A DNA stretch of 64,000 nt from contig DXAA01000001.1 in the NCBI GenBank assembly GCA_019117285.1, forward strand, positions 62,001 through 126,000, read 5' to 3'. The stretch is from Candidatus Limosilactobacillus intestinigallinarum (lineage in GTDB: Bacteria; Bacillota; Bacilli; Lactobacillales; Lactobacillaceae). The translations under genes were made by a program, and so were the position numbers. Positions 52,667 through 62,361 of the stretch are shown here, piece after piece. The stretch's first letter is position 1. Each line of letters begins with the position of its first letter. The notes under the pieces were generated by a model that had not been told where the DNA came from, made no database searches, and saw only the letters and a program-made list of their open reading frames with translations.

Positions 52667-52694
52667 TGTAATGGGGGTTGCATAATATGGTCTC
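52667..52694 (+). repeat. Leader repeat shared by the two YSIRK genes (copy 1)
   Basis: A 28-base stretch from TGTAATGGGGG through the ATG to GGTCTC is identical to 60989-61016. It includes the SD and the original start codon (52687). In this copy the ATG opens only a 10-codon frame before TAA. Confidence 0.85.
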
Positions 52695-52722
52695 GAAAAA
52701 TAATAAGTACCAAAAATAACTG

Positions 52723-55700
52723 ATGACACTCGATCGTGAGGTTCCGCACTATAGTCTGCGGAAGCTGGGGATCGGTGTCGTTTCTGTATTGTTGGGAACA
52801 ACGATGTACCTGGGTGCCAACAGCACCGTGGCGAAGGCGGCTACTGCAGCAAACAGTAACGCAACAGGTAGCGACGCGGTTCAGGCAGATGCAGCATCAA
52901 AGACGGGTGCTTTACAAAGTGCCTCAACTGTGACGATGGCTAATACACCAGCAACAAGCGCAACCGCTGCCACGTCAGTAGCTCCAACACAAAACTCTGG
53001 TGCGCAAAACGTGGCTGCTAGTGAAGCAAACGAAACTGTATCATCACAGGCTACAGTTGAAAGTAACAGTCAGAGTGAAAACGCTAATGCATCAACTAGT
53101 ACTGCTACTCAGGCAATGGCAAATAGCAATGCAAACACGCAAAGCTTTACCGTTTCCACAGCAAATGGTTCTGAAAACAATGCTGCATCTTTAACAGAGT
53201 CTAAGGTACAGCAGGATGCAACAACAATTAATATAGGTAAGAGTGCATCATTGAGTACTACCACTACTACTTTAGAGGGCTATGCTAATGGTAAAGCAGT
53301 AATGAACTTTAAAGCTGTAGCTAATCCTGGTGATGTCTATACAATTAAGGTTCCTAAAAAATATGTTGACATGGCTTCAAAAGATGTTGCTCAGATTCAG
53401 GGTGCTATTGGAAACACAACATTTAATGATGATGATAAAGATTATTACGTTATAACTGATACATTTGCTAAGAGCGCTACTATTACTCAAGATATTAATT
53501 TGAATGCTAGTTCCACTTATTTAGGAAAATGTAGTCCTGACACCGTATACCCAGGTGAACGTTTTAAAATGGCAGTTACGTTAGAACATAATGGAGAAAC
53601 AAAGAAACTGCCACTGGAATATCAATTGCCTTCTAAATTCGGAGGAAGTCTTAGTTATGGCTTGCAAAGGGATCTGGATGATAATAATAGCAGATTCAAG
53701 CTCAACGGAGAGGTAGCTATTCGTAGTGGTCAATCATTGCCATATGTTGTCAGATTTTTAGAGTATGGAATTGACGGTGGATATTATGTATCAGCAATTA
53801 ATCATGGGGCAACTGTTCGGATACCAGTTCCTAAATATTTTAAACTTGATACAACCATCCCACTATATTGTTTAGACACCACTCAATCACACCTAATGAA
53901 TCTTGATGATTTAAGCAAGTTCAAAATAAGCCAAGCTGGAATTGGTCAAGACGTATTACTTACTATCCCAGCAGGAAGTAAAATTTTTGACAAAAGCCAA
54001 TTTAGTGAGGGTAATTCTGTAGTATTTCACGGAATAATGCAGGTCCCTGATAGTGTTTTATTAGGGAAAAAGACTGCTTTTTCTGCAAAAGGAAACCCAA
54101 CGGTTACTCAAGAGTTTAATGATGGTAAGCAAACTACAATAACGGCTGACAAAAATTATACTTATTATGTTCTTCCAGCTGTTAAGAACATTAGTGACGG
54201 TTATATTTTTGGCATTTCCCAAGTTAAGAGTGGGAATCACGTTGGCGGTACATACGATGATGGTACCGTCGCTGATGCAAATTATAATATCATGCAAGAT
54301 TCAGCCGGAAATAGATACACCGGATGGGATACGGCTACCTTCGGTGTTACCAATATTACAAATGAAGCCCAAAAGAATACAGTTATCCATATTAATTATC
54401 CCGATGGTTTAAATGTTTATAATCTTGATGTCAGAGCTATTGGGAATGATACTCAGTGTAAATATAGTGCAGTTATCACTTATCGAGATGGTACCAAAGA
54501 AAATATATCGGATATTACAAATCAATATGGATATAATAAACAAGAAAATAAGATAATTAAAAATGTTGACATTACTGTCAGCAATTTTCTGCCTGGGGCT
54601 TTTGTACAGGTAGCTCCATCGACAAACTATAAAATAGCAGCAAACTATTCAAATGGGAAATTAGTCACTGCCGGTGATAATCTTCGAACAACAATTAATA
54701 TTAATGATGATCAAAACAAGATTACTCAGGTTGATATGATTTTCCCTAAAGAAGTTATTCCATTAACTATTAGGGGAAATGTACTAACGAATCAACTAAA
54801 AACAAATCCTGGTGCACAAGCGGCAGGGTTTATAGAAATAAGTTTTGATCAAGCTAATACTTCGACAGATATAGACCTTGTTCGTCCAATTGTCTATATT
54901 AAGCTACCTAATAATGCTGTTCCTAAACTGGATAACGCAAGCTTCAAAATTTTCGACATAAATGATATTGTTCCAACTACTATTTATACCCCGAAGAGTT
55001 TGTCTACATTTACAGTAGGAAAAGATAAATTTTTGAAAATTGATTTATCAAATTATGACAATATCCCAAATGGGATCAATATTTACGGATACCTTCCTTC
55101 TATAAAGAGTCTTGGCCTTCCAGTTTCAAATAAATTTGATGCGCAAAGTTCAACAGAACCAATTGGGGCATTCATTCTAACACAGAACGCTAAAGATTTT
55201 ACTGGTTATTCCGCAAAAGAAAGTAACCTTGCAAATCTTGACAAAAATGTTGATCAAAGTAAATGGGGAAATGAAATTATTCAACATGATGGCATTGACC
55301 CTACATTAGTATTTGCCAGCCTTGATGAGCCGAAGTGGCAGATTTTGACGCCAACAGCAACTGTGCCTGCTGAAGCCGCTCAAGGAAATCAAGACAGTGG
55401 ATTGGTTCTCCAAGGCTCTTCTGAAGACCACCAGGGTTCAAAGATGAATTATGCTACTTCATTTGTTAACGGGACCAATACTACCCTTTATAATGTGGAG
55501 TCATTCACCAACTTACCTCAAAAAGACGGAAATAAGGGCTTTAATGTTACGTTAACGGGACCAGCACAAGTGATTAATGCGATGACGGGTGAGCAGATCA
55601 AAGATGCAACTATTAAGTATTCTACTCAACCGGTTGCGATTGCCGAATCTCAAAAGCCAAGTCAAGACGGCTTTGTAAGTGCTGATCAGCTTAATGGTAA

Positions 55701-58700
55701 TTGGTCAGCAGTTCGTTCAGTACTGGTAACCATGCCGTCCGTAAGTGGTAAAACATCAGTACGTATAGTATTCCCTGGTGAGGATAAGACTATTTACGAT
55801 GATGTTAACCAAACTGCCTACCTTGCTAGTTCCACTTGGGCTAGTGGTCGTAACAGTTCTGAAAAGCAAAAGCCATTCATTATCTCTGCTGGAGGTAACG
55901 GTAGTTCTAGCGTTACTGTTAAAGAGCAGGATAAGATTAACGTTGAAATCCACTACACGGATAAGAATGGTAAGGATGTCTATGTCAAATTACCTGATAA
56001 GGCCAAAGTTTATAACTATGGCGACACAATGAAGCAGACGGACTTCTTGAATAGTGATAGTGATTTGACCGCAGCTGATAAAGCATTATTACCATCGCCA
56101 ATCTACATTAACTATGCTCATCCGACGATTGAGAATTCAAACGAGAATTATGGGCCTAATTATAAGAATGGTACTGCTGAATTTGGGCAGAAGGTAAAAT
56201 ACGACTTTAATAATGATACGGTTGTTTATGAGGCTTCTTTAAACAATACGACGCCAACCAAGCGGACAACTACCGTTACTGAAGTTATTAAATACCAATA
56301 CGCAAATGGTGACCCCATTCCTGGTGACAAATACAAGGATCATGTTGTAACGGTTAAAGTAACCCAAACAGGAATCCATCATGGTGATACCAACACGGAT
56401 GACTGGAACGGTAAGATTAACAGTGCACAATTTGATGCAGTTACGAGTCCAGAACTAGAGAACTATACTCCAGATCAGGCTGTGGTTAATGGTCAAGTGG
56501 TTCAATTAACAAATGAAAACTGGGGTCCACAAACTATTACTAAGATCGTAAAGTACAGTGCAAATACGAGTACGGTATACCGTCACAAGGTAATTAACGA
56601 AACCATTAAATACGTTTATAGCAACGGCAAGACTGCTGCGCCAACAGTTACCAAGAAAGTTACTCTAACTCAGACGGGGACGAAGAACCTGGCAACCAAT
56701 ACCACCGATTGGAATGGCCAATGGAATAATCCAGCTACATTTGAAGCTGTTAAGAGTCCAACTATTTCAGGCTATACTCCGGATAAGCAGCAGATTGATT
56801 CACGAACAGTTCAAGTAACAAACGATAATTATGGTGACAATTTTGATAAGACGTTTACCGTAACTTATAAAGCTGACCAACAAAAGATTACGGTTAACTA
56901 CATCGATGATACGACGAAGACTACCTTGTCATCTAAGAGCTTGACCGGTGATTCAGGTGCGGATGCCAACTATACCACGAAGTCAACGATTGATAATTAT
57001 CTCAAAGAGCATTACCAGTTAGTTAGTGATGAAACCAATGGCCAAGACCTTGTCTTTGATAATAATGATAAGGTTGACCAAGTTTACAATGTGCACTTCA
57101 ACCACGCCACTGAACCTGCTAAGGATAGTCAAAAGATTACTGAAACTATCCACTACGTTTATGGCAAGGGCCCAAAGCAGGGGCCTGCTCAACCTGACAA
57201 TAATCAGGATGTAACATTTAGTCGGACCGGGACCAAGGACTTGGTCACCAAGAAGACGACTTGGCAAGCTTGGACACCAGACAGTGATCAGTTCAAGGCG
57301 GTTGATACACCAACAATCGAGGGTTACACCCCTGATAAAACACAAGTCAAGGCTACGACAGTCAAGCCTGGTGATAATAATATCGTTCAAACGGTTACCT
57401 ACAACGCTGACCAACAAAAGATTACGGTTAACTATATCGATGACACGACGAAGACTACCATGTCATCTAAGAACTTGACCGGTGATTCAGGTGCGGCTGC
57501 CAACTACACTACGAAGTCAACGATCGATAATTATCTCAAAGAGCATTACCAGTTAGTTAGTGATGAAACCAATGGCCAAGACCTTGTCTTTGATAATAAT
57601 GATAAGGTTGACCAAGTTTACAATGTTCACTTCACTCACGGAACCAAGAACGTTACGCAAAATCACAATGTCAATGAAACTGTTCACTATGTTTACGAGA
57701 ACGGTGACAAGGCAGCTGATGATTATAAAGCTACACCGATTGTCTTCACCCAATCGGGGGTTCAAGACCTTGTTACTAACCAAATTAAGTGGGGTAACTG
57801 GGACAAAGACAGTGCTATATTTGCACCAGTAGTCTCACCAACAATTCCTAACTACCAGGCAATGCCTGCCCAAATCAAGGCCCAAACGGTAACGCATGAC
57901 AGCAAGGACATTAATGAAACCGTTGTCTACATGCCAATGCAGAGAATGACGGTTACCTACGTTGATGATACGACTGGCAAGACGCTGGAGGTCTGGAAGG
58001 ATCAAGGTCCATCGAATGAGGACACTGGCTACAACACTCAGGCGACGATTCAAAAGTATGAAGGGGAACACTACCTCTTAGTTTCTGATGACACGCCAGT
58101 TGGCCAAGATCTGAAGTTTGATGATGACGTCAAAACTGATCAGAACTACACTGTCCACTTGAAACACGACATTTCAACCAAGGTTAAGCACGTCATGGTT
58201 GATGAGACTGTTCACTATGTCATGGCGGACGGAACGGCAGCACCGGCAGACTATACGGCAACGCCAATTACCTTTGATGTAACGACAGCACACGATTTGG
58301 TCACAGGTCTGGACACGGTCACTAAGACTCCTGAACAAGCTAAGTTTGCTCAGGTTGATAGTCCAGCAGTGCCGGGTTATGTTCCTGACCTGAAGTACAT
58401 CTCCGCACAGACTGTCACGGCTGATACTCCATCACCACTGCGGTTCCAGGTTATCTACAGCCCAGAATTCCAGGGGATTACGGTAAACTACGTCGACCAG
58501 ACGGATAACCAGCTGCTGGAGAGCAAGAGCCTGACGGGATCAGCTAACACGGATGCTAACTACAACACGCAGGCGACGATCCAAAAGTACCTGCAGGAAC
58601 ACTACAAGTTAGTTTCTGATAAGACCGGTGGCAGTGAATTGTGGTTCGGTAAGGACAACAGTAAGCCGCAGATTTACTGGGTATACTTCAACCACGAAAC

Positions 58701-60672
58701 TCAGCCAGTCAATGACCAATCAGTCGTTCACGAGACAGTTCACTATGTCATGAGCGATGGTACGAAGGCACCGAGTGATCACCAGGCTAGCCTAATCTTT
58801 ACCCGGACTGGCGTTAAGGATCTTGTCACTGGTCAAACCAAGTGGACGACGCCAGCTGAACAGACATTTAGTCGGGTTGAGTCACCAGCTGTTCCGGGCT
58901 ACACGCCAAACATCAAGACGGTTGCTCCAGTAACGGTAACCTATGGCTCAACTGATATTACGCGGGAAGTTGTCTACACGCCAGACACGCAGACAATCAA
59001 GGTTTACTACGTCGATCAGACGAATGGTGATCAGCTTGCTGATGACCAGATGCAAGGACCATCAAATGGTGATGCTAACTACAGCACTCATGACACGATC
59101 ACTAAGCTACAAGGACAACATTATGTTCTGGTTAATGACCAGACGAATGGTGACCAGCTGAAGTTTAGCAACGATGGTAAGCCACAAATTTACTACGTTT
59201 ACTTCACGCACGAGATGAAGCAGACGCAGGATAAGAAGCCGGTTAAGGAAACCATTCATTACGTTTACGCTAATGGTGGTCAGGCAGCACCTGACAAGAT
59301 CCAGACGGTTAACTTTAGCCGTTCCGGAAAGACTGACCTGGTAACCAATGTCACGAATTGGGACAATTGGACACCAGCGAATGGTCAGTTCACTAAGGTT
59401 GATAGTCCAGTTATTGCTGGTTACACGCCAGACATCAAGACAATTAATCCAACACTGGTAATGCCAACGTCTAGCGACATTACGCGGACCGTAATTTACA
59501 GCGCGGTTCCACAGAGTACACCACAGTCAACACCGCAGAGCACGCCACAATCGACGCCGCAGTCGACGCCACAGTCAACGCCGCAGAGTACCCCGCAGTC
59601 GACACCACAGAGTACTCCGCAGTCAACGCCGCAGAGCACTCCACAGTCGACACCACAGAGTACGCCGCAGAGTACTCCACAGTCCACACCGCAGAGTACC
59701 CCACAATCGACGCCACAGAGTACACCACAGTCAACGCCGCAGAGCACTCCACAATCAACGCCGCAGAGCACTCCACAGAGTACCCCACAGTCGACGCCAC
59801 AGAGCACACCGCAGTCAACGCCACAGAGTCAACCAAGCGGTCAACAGCCAAGTGGCCAGCAACCGAGTGGTCAACAACCAAGTGGTCAACAACCAAGTGG
59901 CCAGCAACCGAGTGGTCAACAGCCAAGTGGTCAACAACCGAGCGGTCAACAACCAAGCGGTCAACAGCCGAGTGGTCAGCAACCGAGTGGTCAACAGCCA
60001 AGTGGCCAACAACCAACCAAGAATCAGTCACAAACCGCTGAAGTTGTTTACGTTGACGAAGACAATGGCTTCAAGCAGATTACTAACTCAGGTAATCTGA
60101 CTGGTCAGCCAGGAACGAGAATTAACTACAGCACGGCTAAGACGCTGCAACAGTTAGCTGATGAAGGTTACGAGGTTGTTGAAAATGACTTCGATCCAAA
60201 TGGCCAAGCTCCAACGTTCGATAATGACAGTGGAAGCACGCAAGTTTACACCGTTGTTATGAAGCACAAGAACAATGGTCAACAGCCAAACGGTCAGCAA
60301 CCGAGTGCCCAACAACCAAGTGGCCAACAACCAAGAGGTCAACAATCGAACGGTCAACAGCCAAGTGGTCTGCCTGGCATGTTGTCTAATGATGGCAATG
60401 CTGGTGGATTCGGCAATGGTGGTGCAACCCCTACCAACATGCAGTCCGGCATTGTTGGCCAGCCAAGTGGTAACCTGGCTACCCTGGCTAATACTAAGCC
60501 GAGTGCTGGTACCGTAATTTCTAACGGTGCTGGGACGAACGGCAACGCTACTGGTCAGAGCGCATTGCCACAAACTGGTAACAGCACCGCTGAAGCAGCA
60601 TCTGCTGTAGCCCTCGGTCTGATGGGTATCGCACTTGCTGGTTTAGGCGCAACCAAGAAGCGTCATGCTTAA
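52723..60672 (+). CDS. Giant YSIRK/LPXTG mucus-binding-type adhesin
   Basis: The 2649-residue surface protein has a YSIRK-type signal (YSLRKLGIGVVSVLLGTT, cleavage near AKA, residue ~39), an Ala/Ser/Thr-rich spacer (to ~165) and a unique region (~170-1150) of A/T-rich sequence. Seven Mub-B2-like modules follow from ~1175, five of them followed by a MucBP unit. Then come 26 PQST repeats (~2263-2366), 12 PSGQQ repeats (~2371-2430), a terminal MucBP-like module, LPQTG (~2615), a TM and KKRHA. The original start at 52687 is cut by TAA at codon 11; ATG 52723 is the restart. Confidence 0.88.
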   Translation: MTLDREVPHYSLRKLGIGVVSVLLGTTMYLGANSTVAKAATAANSNATGSDAVQADAASKTGALQSASTVTMANTPATSATAATSVAPTQNSGAQNVAASEANETVSSQATVESNSQSENANASTSTATQAMANSNANTQSFTVSTANGSENNAASLTESKVQQDATTINIGKSASLSTTTTTLEGYANGKAVMNFKAVANPGDVYTIKVPKKYVDMASKDVAQIQGAIGNTTFNDDDKDYYVITDTFAKSATITQDINLNASSTYLGKCSPDTVYPGERFKMAVTLEHNGETKKLPLEYQLPSKFGGSLSYGLQRDLDDNNSRFKLNGEVAIRSGQSLPYVVRFLEYGIDGGYYVSAINHGATVRIPVPKYFKLDTTIPLYCLDTTQSHLMNLDDLSKFKISQAGIGQDVLLTIPAGSKIFDKSQFSEGNSVVFHGIMQVPDSVLLGKKTAFSAKGNPTVTQEFNDGKQTTITADKNYTYYVLPAVKNISDGYIFGISQVKSGNHVGGTYDDGTVADANYNIMQDSAGNRYTGWDTATFGVTNITNEAQKNTVIHINYPDGLNVYNLDVRAIGNDTQCKYSAVITYRDGTKENISDITNQYGYNKQENKIIKNVDITVSNFLPGAFVQVAPSTNYKIAANYSNGKLVTAGDNLRTTININDDQNKITQVDMIFPKEVIPLTIRGNVLTNQLKTNPGAQAAGFIEISFDQANTSTDIDLVRPIVYIKLPNNAVPKLDNASFKIFDINDIVPTTIYTPKSLSTFTVGKDKFLKIDLSNYDNIPNGINIYGYLPSIKSLGLPVSNKFDAQSSTEPIGAFILTQNAKDFTGYSAKESNLANLDKNVDQSKWGNEIIQHDGIDPTLVFASLDEPKWQILTPTATVPAEAAQGNQDSGLVLQGSSEDHQGSKMNYATSFVNGTNTTLYNVESFTNLPQKDGNKGFNVTLTGPAQVINAMTGEQIKDATIKYSTQPVAIAESQKPSQDGFVSADQLNGNWSAVRSVLVTMPSVSGKTSVRIVFPGEDKTIYDDVNQTAYLASSTWASGRNSSEKQKPFIISAGGNGSSSVTVKEQDKINVEIHYTDKNGKDVYVKLPDKAKVYNYGDTMKQTDFLNSDSDLTAADKALLPSPIYINYAHPTIENSNENYGPNYKNGTAEFGQKVKYDFNNDTVVYEASLNNTTPTKRTTTVTEVIKYQYANGDPIPGDKYKDHVVTVKVTQTGIHHGDTNTDDWNGKINSAQFDAVTSPELENYTPDQAVVNGQVVQLTNENWGPQTITKIVKYSANTSTVYRHKVINETIKYVYSNGKTAAPTVTKKVTLTQTGTKNLATNTTDWNGQWNNPATFEAVKSPTISGYTPDKQQIDSRTVQVTNDNYGDNFDKTFTVTYKADQQKITVNYIDDTTKTTLSSKSLTGDSGADANYTTKSTIDNYLKEHYQLVSDETNGQDLVFDNNDKVDQVYNVHFNHATEPAKDSQKITETIHYVYGKGPKQGPAQPDNNQDVTFSRTGTKDLVTKKTTWQAWTPDSDQFKAVDTPTIEGYTPDKTQVKATTVKPGDNNIVQTVTYNADQQKITVNYIDDTTKTTMSSKNLTGDSGAAANYTTKSTIDNYLKEHYQLVSDETNGQDLVFDNNDKVDQVYNVHFTHGTKNVTQNHNVNETVHYVYENGDKAADDYKATPIVFTQSGVQDLVTNQIKWGNWDKDSAIFAPVVSPTIPNYQAMPAQIKAQTVTHDSKDINETVVYMPMQRMTVTYVDDTTGKTLEVWKDQGPSNEDTGYNTQATIQKYEGEHYLLVSDDTPVGQDLKFDDDVKTDQNYTVHLKHDISTKVKHVMVDETVHYVMADGTAAPADYTATPITFDVTTAHDLVTGLDTVTKTPEQAKFAQVDSPAVPGYVPDLKYISAQTVTADTPSPLRFQVIYSPEFQGITVNYVDQTDNQLLESKSLTGSANTDANYNTQATIQKYLQEHYKLVSDKTGGSELWFGKDNSKPQIYWVYFNHETQPVNDQSVVHETVHYVMSDGTKAPSDHQASLIFTRTGVKDLVTGQTKWTTPAEQTFSRVESPAVPGYTPNIKTVAPVTVTYGSTDITREVVYTPDTQTIKVYYVDQTNGDQLADDQMQGPSNGDANYSTHDTITKLQGQHYVLVNDQTNGDQLKFSNDGKPQIYYVYFTHEMKQTQDKKPVKETIHYVYANGGQAAPDKIQTVNFSRSGKTDLVTNVTNWDNWTPANGQFTKVDSPVIAGYTPDIKTINPTLVMPTSSDITRTVIYSAVPQSTPQSTPQSTPQSTPQSTPQSTPQSTPQSTPQSTPQSTPQSTPQSTPQSTPQSTPQSTPQSTPQSTPQSTPQSTPQSTPQSTPQSTPQSTPQSTPQSTPQSTPQSQPSGQQPSGQQPSGQQPSGQQPSGQQPSGQQPSGQQPSGQQPSGQQPSGQQPSGQQPSGQQPTKNQSQTAEVVYVDEDNGFKQITNSGNLTGQPGTRINYSTAKTLQQLADEGYEVVENDFDPNGQAPTFDNDSGSTQVYTVVMKHKNNGQQPNGQQPSAQQPSGQQPRGQQSNGQQPSGLPGMLSNDGNAGGFGNGGATPTNMQSGIVGQPSGNLATLANTKPSAGTVISNGAGTNGNATGQSALPQTGNSTAEAASAVALGLMGIALAGLGATKKRHA
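56872..57102 (+). repeat. Near-identical MucBP module, copy 1 of a 534-bp period
   Basis: About 231 bp encoding ADQQKITVNYIDDTTKTT through VYNVHF recurs almost unchanged at 57406-57636, with only a few substitutions. This points to recent duplication or gene conversion within the adhesin. Confidence 0.9.
57406..57636 (+). repeat. Near-identical MucBP module, copy 2
   Basis: Second copy of the 56872-57102 segment, offset by 534 bp. The B2-like modules between the copies are much less similar to each other. Confidence 0.9.
59509..59820 (+). repeat. 26 tandem 12-bp units encoding PQST
   Basis: Each unit is CCN-CAG/CAA-Ser-ACN. The serine codon switches irregularly between AGT, AGC, TCA, TCG and TCC, while the protein is perfectly uniform. 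The array forms a proline-rich wall-spanning stalk. Confidence 0.95.
59833..60012 (+). repeat. 12 tandem 15-bp units encoding PSGQQ
   Basis: A second stalk repeat follows directly after PQST/PQSQ. A looser third set (xxGQQ/PSAQQ) lies at about 60274-60372 after the terminal MucBP-like module. Confidence 0.95.
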
Positions 60673-60722
60673 TAAGTGCTTTACTAGGAAGCATTGATCT
60701 GAAAATTGAATAAATTTTCGCG

Positions 60723-60759
60723 CAGCCCGTGTCAAGATCTCGACACGGGCTGTTTCTTT
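60723..60759 (+). terminator. Terminator of the giant adhesin
   Basis: Perfect 11-bp stem CAGCCCGTGTC/GACACGGGCTG followed by TTTCTTT. Confidence 0.9.
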
Positions 60760-61008
60760 ATACGGCGACTCACGATCATCTTTGATCTTGGGCCGCTTTT
60801 CTTATGTGGTGTGAGTAATACACTGATCGGCACGGTTGGTGAATTCTGCGCTCATAATTAAACGTTTGATTTAAAAAGTTTAATTACTGAACTATAATAG
60901 AGATGTTTAGAAAATAAAAGATTTCATATTCTTTCTAATATAAAAATGATTAACGAGACGTAATATAAGATAAGGCTATTGAGTAATGTGTAATGGGGGT
61001 TGCATAAT
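60760..61008 (+). promoter_or_regulatory. Intergenic region and promoter of the second YSIRK gene
   Basis: An imperfect hairpin followed by CTTTTC lies at 60761-60801. The rest is A/T-rich with a TATAAT at 60893-60898 and a poor -35 (TTAAAA, 16 bp upstream), giving a leader of about 105 bases. The last 20 bases before the ATG match the leader of the giant adhesin (28-base repeat 60989-61016). Confidence 0.5.
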
Positions 61009-62325
61009 ATGGTCTCAAAAGATAATCGGTATCGACAACAATTGACAACTGCCCGCGACGGTCTGCGGAAACTCGGCATGGGGGTCGTCTCGGCTTTACT
61101 GGGAACGACCCTGTACTGGGCGGGGGCTGGTAATAATATTGTCAAGGCCGACACCACTACCGTAGGAAACGACACCGGTAGTAATCAGGTGACATCCGGC
61201 AGCGGTTTGACGGGCAATCAGGCGGTGGTTTTGCATCAGAATGGTACTGAGCAGGAGGCGCCGGCCCGCTCCGCAGTCAGTGCAGTCGCCACGGTGCGGC
61301 CGGCTAATTCGGTAACGCCGCTTATCAAGACGAGCTCAGCGGCGGCGTTAACGGCGTCATCAGGACAGCCATTGGCTACGCAGGCGGTGGCCGCTGAAAA
61401 AGACGTGTCGCGCGCTGATTCGCCGGTCAGCGCTGCGGAGGGCGACCAACCCGTTCGGGATACGGCTATCAACTCCGCCGCGGTTATCAAGCCGGTCACT
61501 AGTGATCGCCAGGTCACCAGTCCCGCCGCATTGGTCACCGCTAAGGACACGTCGGCCACGGGTGATGTGGTGTCAGCCAGCGCAGCCGTCACCGGGAAGC
61601 AACCTGATCAGGGAGCTACTGTTAAGGACCACCAGTCCGCGGCCCCGGCGATTGACGATGACCACCCCAACAGCAGCTCGGCAAGTAGTGATAGCACTGC
61701 CCAGGACTCAGCGGTAAAAGAAGCGCCCACGATTCCCGCTGACGTTAAAACCAACTCAGGTCAGGGGACCCCAGCGGACATTAGCCATGAGCAAGTTAAC
61801 GTTGCCAAACCAGCGCGACGGAAGCAGACCGCGCGGGTGGTCTACTTGAACGCTGACGATGGTTTTAAGCCATTGGCCTCATCAGGCGATCTTAATGGCC
61901 AGGCGGGAACTAGGATCAATTACACCACCACGCCCACGCTGGACTGGCTCCACCAGGCCGGTTACCAGGTCGTGGAAAACGACTTTGATAATGCCCCACA
62001 ATACTTTGGTTTTAATAGTGACGAGCCGCAGGTTTACCCGATTACGTTGCAAGCCGTTGGGACTTCCACTGCGGGTGGCGCGGGATCCCCAATTAATGGT
62101 AAAGTAAAGCGGACGGCTGACCATCCGAAGGTCTCGAAGGGGATGGGTGGTACCCAAACGGCCCTTCCTTCCAACAAGGCCGGGATGGTCTTCAGCAAGT
62201 CGGCCGATCGTCAGACCAGTCTGCCAGGAAAGGTTAACGCCATGGCATTTGGCCTGCTCGGGGTGGCGACCGCAGTTGGTGTCGGTGTCGGCACGACTGC
62301 CAAGCGGCACCTATACAAGCGGTGA
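61009..62325 (+). CDS. Short YSIRK-type surface protein with degenerate sorting motif
   Basis: The 438-residue protein starts MVSKDNRYRQQLTTARDGLR with the YSIRK-like signal LRKLGMGVVSALLGTT. It then has a long Ala/Ser/Thr/Val disordered region (residues ~45-275) and one MucBP-like module (RVVYLNADDGFKPLASSG, ~285-360) clearly paralogous to the terminal module of the giant adhesin. A C-terminal TM and basic tail are present, but the sortase site reads SLPGKVN instead of LPXTG. It may stay membrane-bound, be released, or be a decaying gene. Confidence 0.82.
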   Translation: MVSKDNRYRQQLTTARDGLRKLGMGVVSALLGTTLYWAGAGNNIVKADTTTVGNDTGSNQVTSGSGLTGNQAVVLHQNGTEQEAPARSAVSAVATVRPANSVTPLIKTSSAAALTASSGQPLATQAVAAEKDVSRADSPVSAAEGDQPVRDTAINSAAVIKPVTSDRQVTSPAALVTAKDTSATGDVVSASAAVTGKQPDQGATVKDHQSAAPAIDDDHPNSSSASSDSTAQDSAVKEAPTIPADVKTNSGQGTPADISHEQVNVAKPARRKQTARVVYLNADDGFKPLASSGDLNGQAGTRINYTTTPTLDWLHQAGYQVVENDFDNAPQYFGFNSDEPQVYPITLQAVGTSTAGGAGSPINGKVKRTADHPKVSKGMGGTQTALPSNKAGMVFSKSADRQTSLPGKVNAMAFGLLGVATAVGVGVGTTAKRHLYKR

Positions 62326-62361
62326 TCAGCCGCGCCAAAACCACCAGAAAGGAATCCAAGC

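Noticed and set aside
59833-60012. Regular 15-bp repeats considered as a CRISPR array
   Set aside because: There are no spacers, the period is a multiple of three, and the array is in frame within the adhesin; no cas genes are present.
59480-60031. Long minus-strand open frames over the repeat arrays (LCGVDCGV-type and leucine/tryptophan-rich)
   Set aside because: They are mirror images of the PQST and PSGQQ coding repeats, with no start signal or family features.
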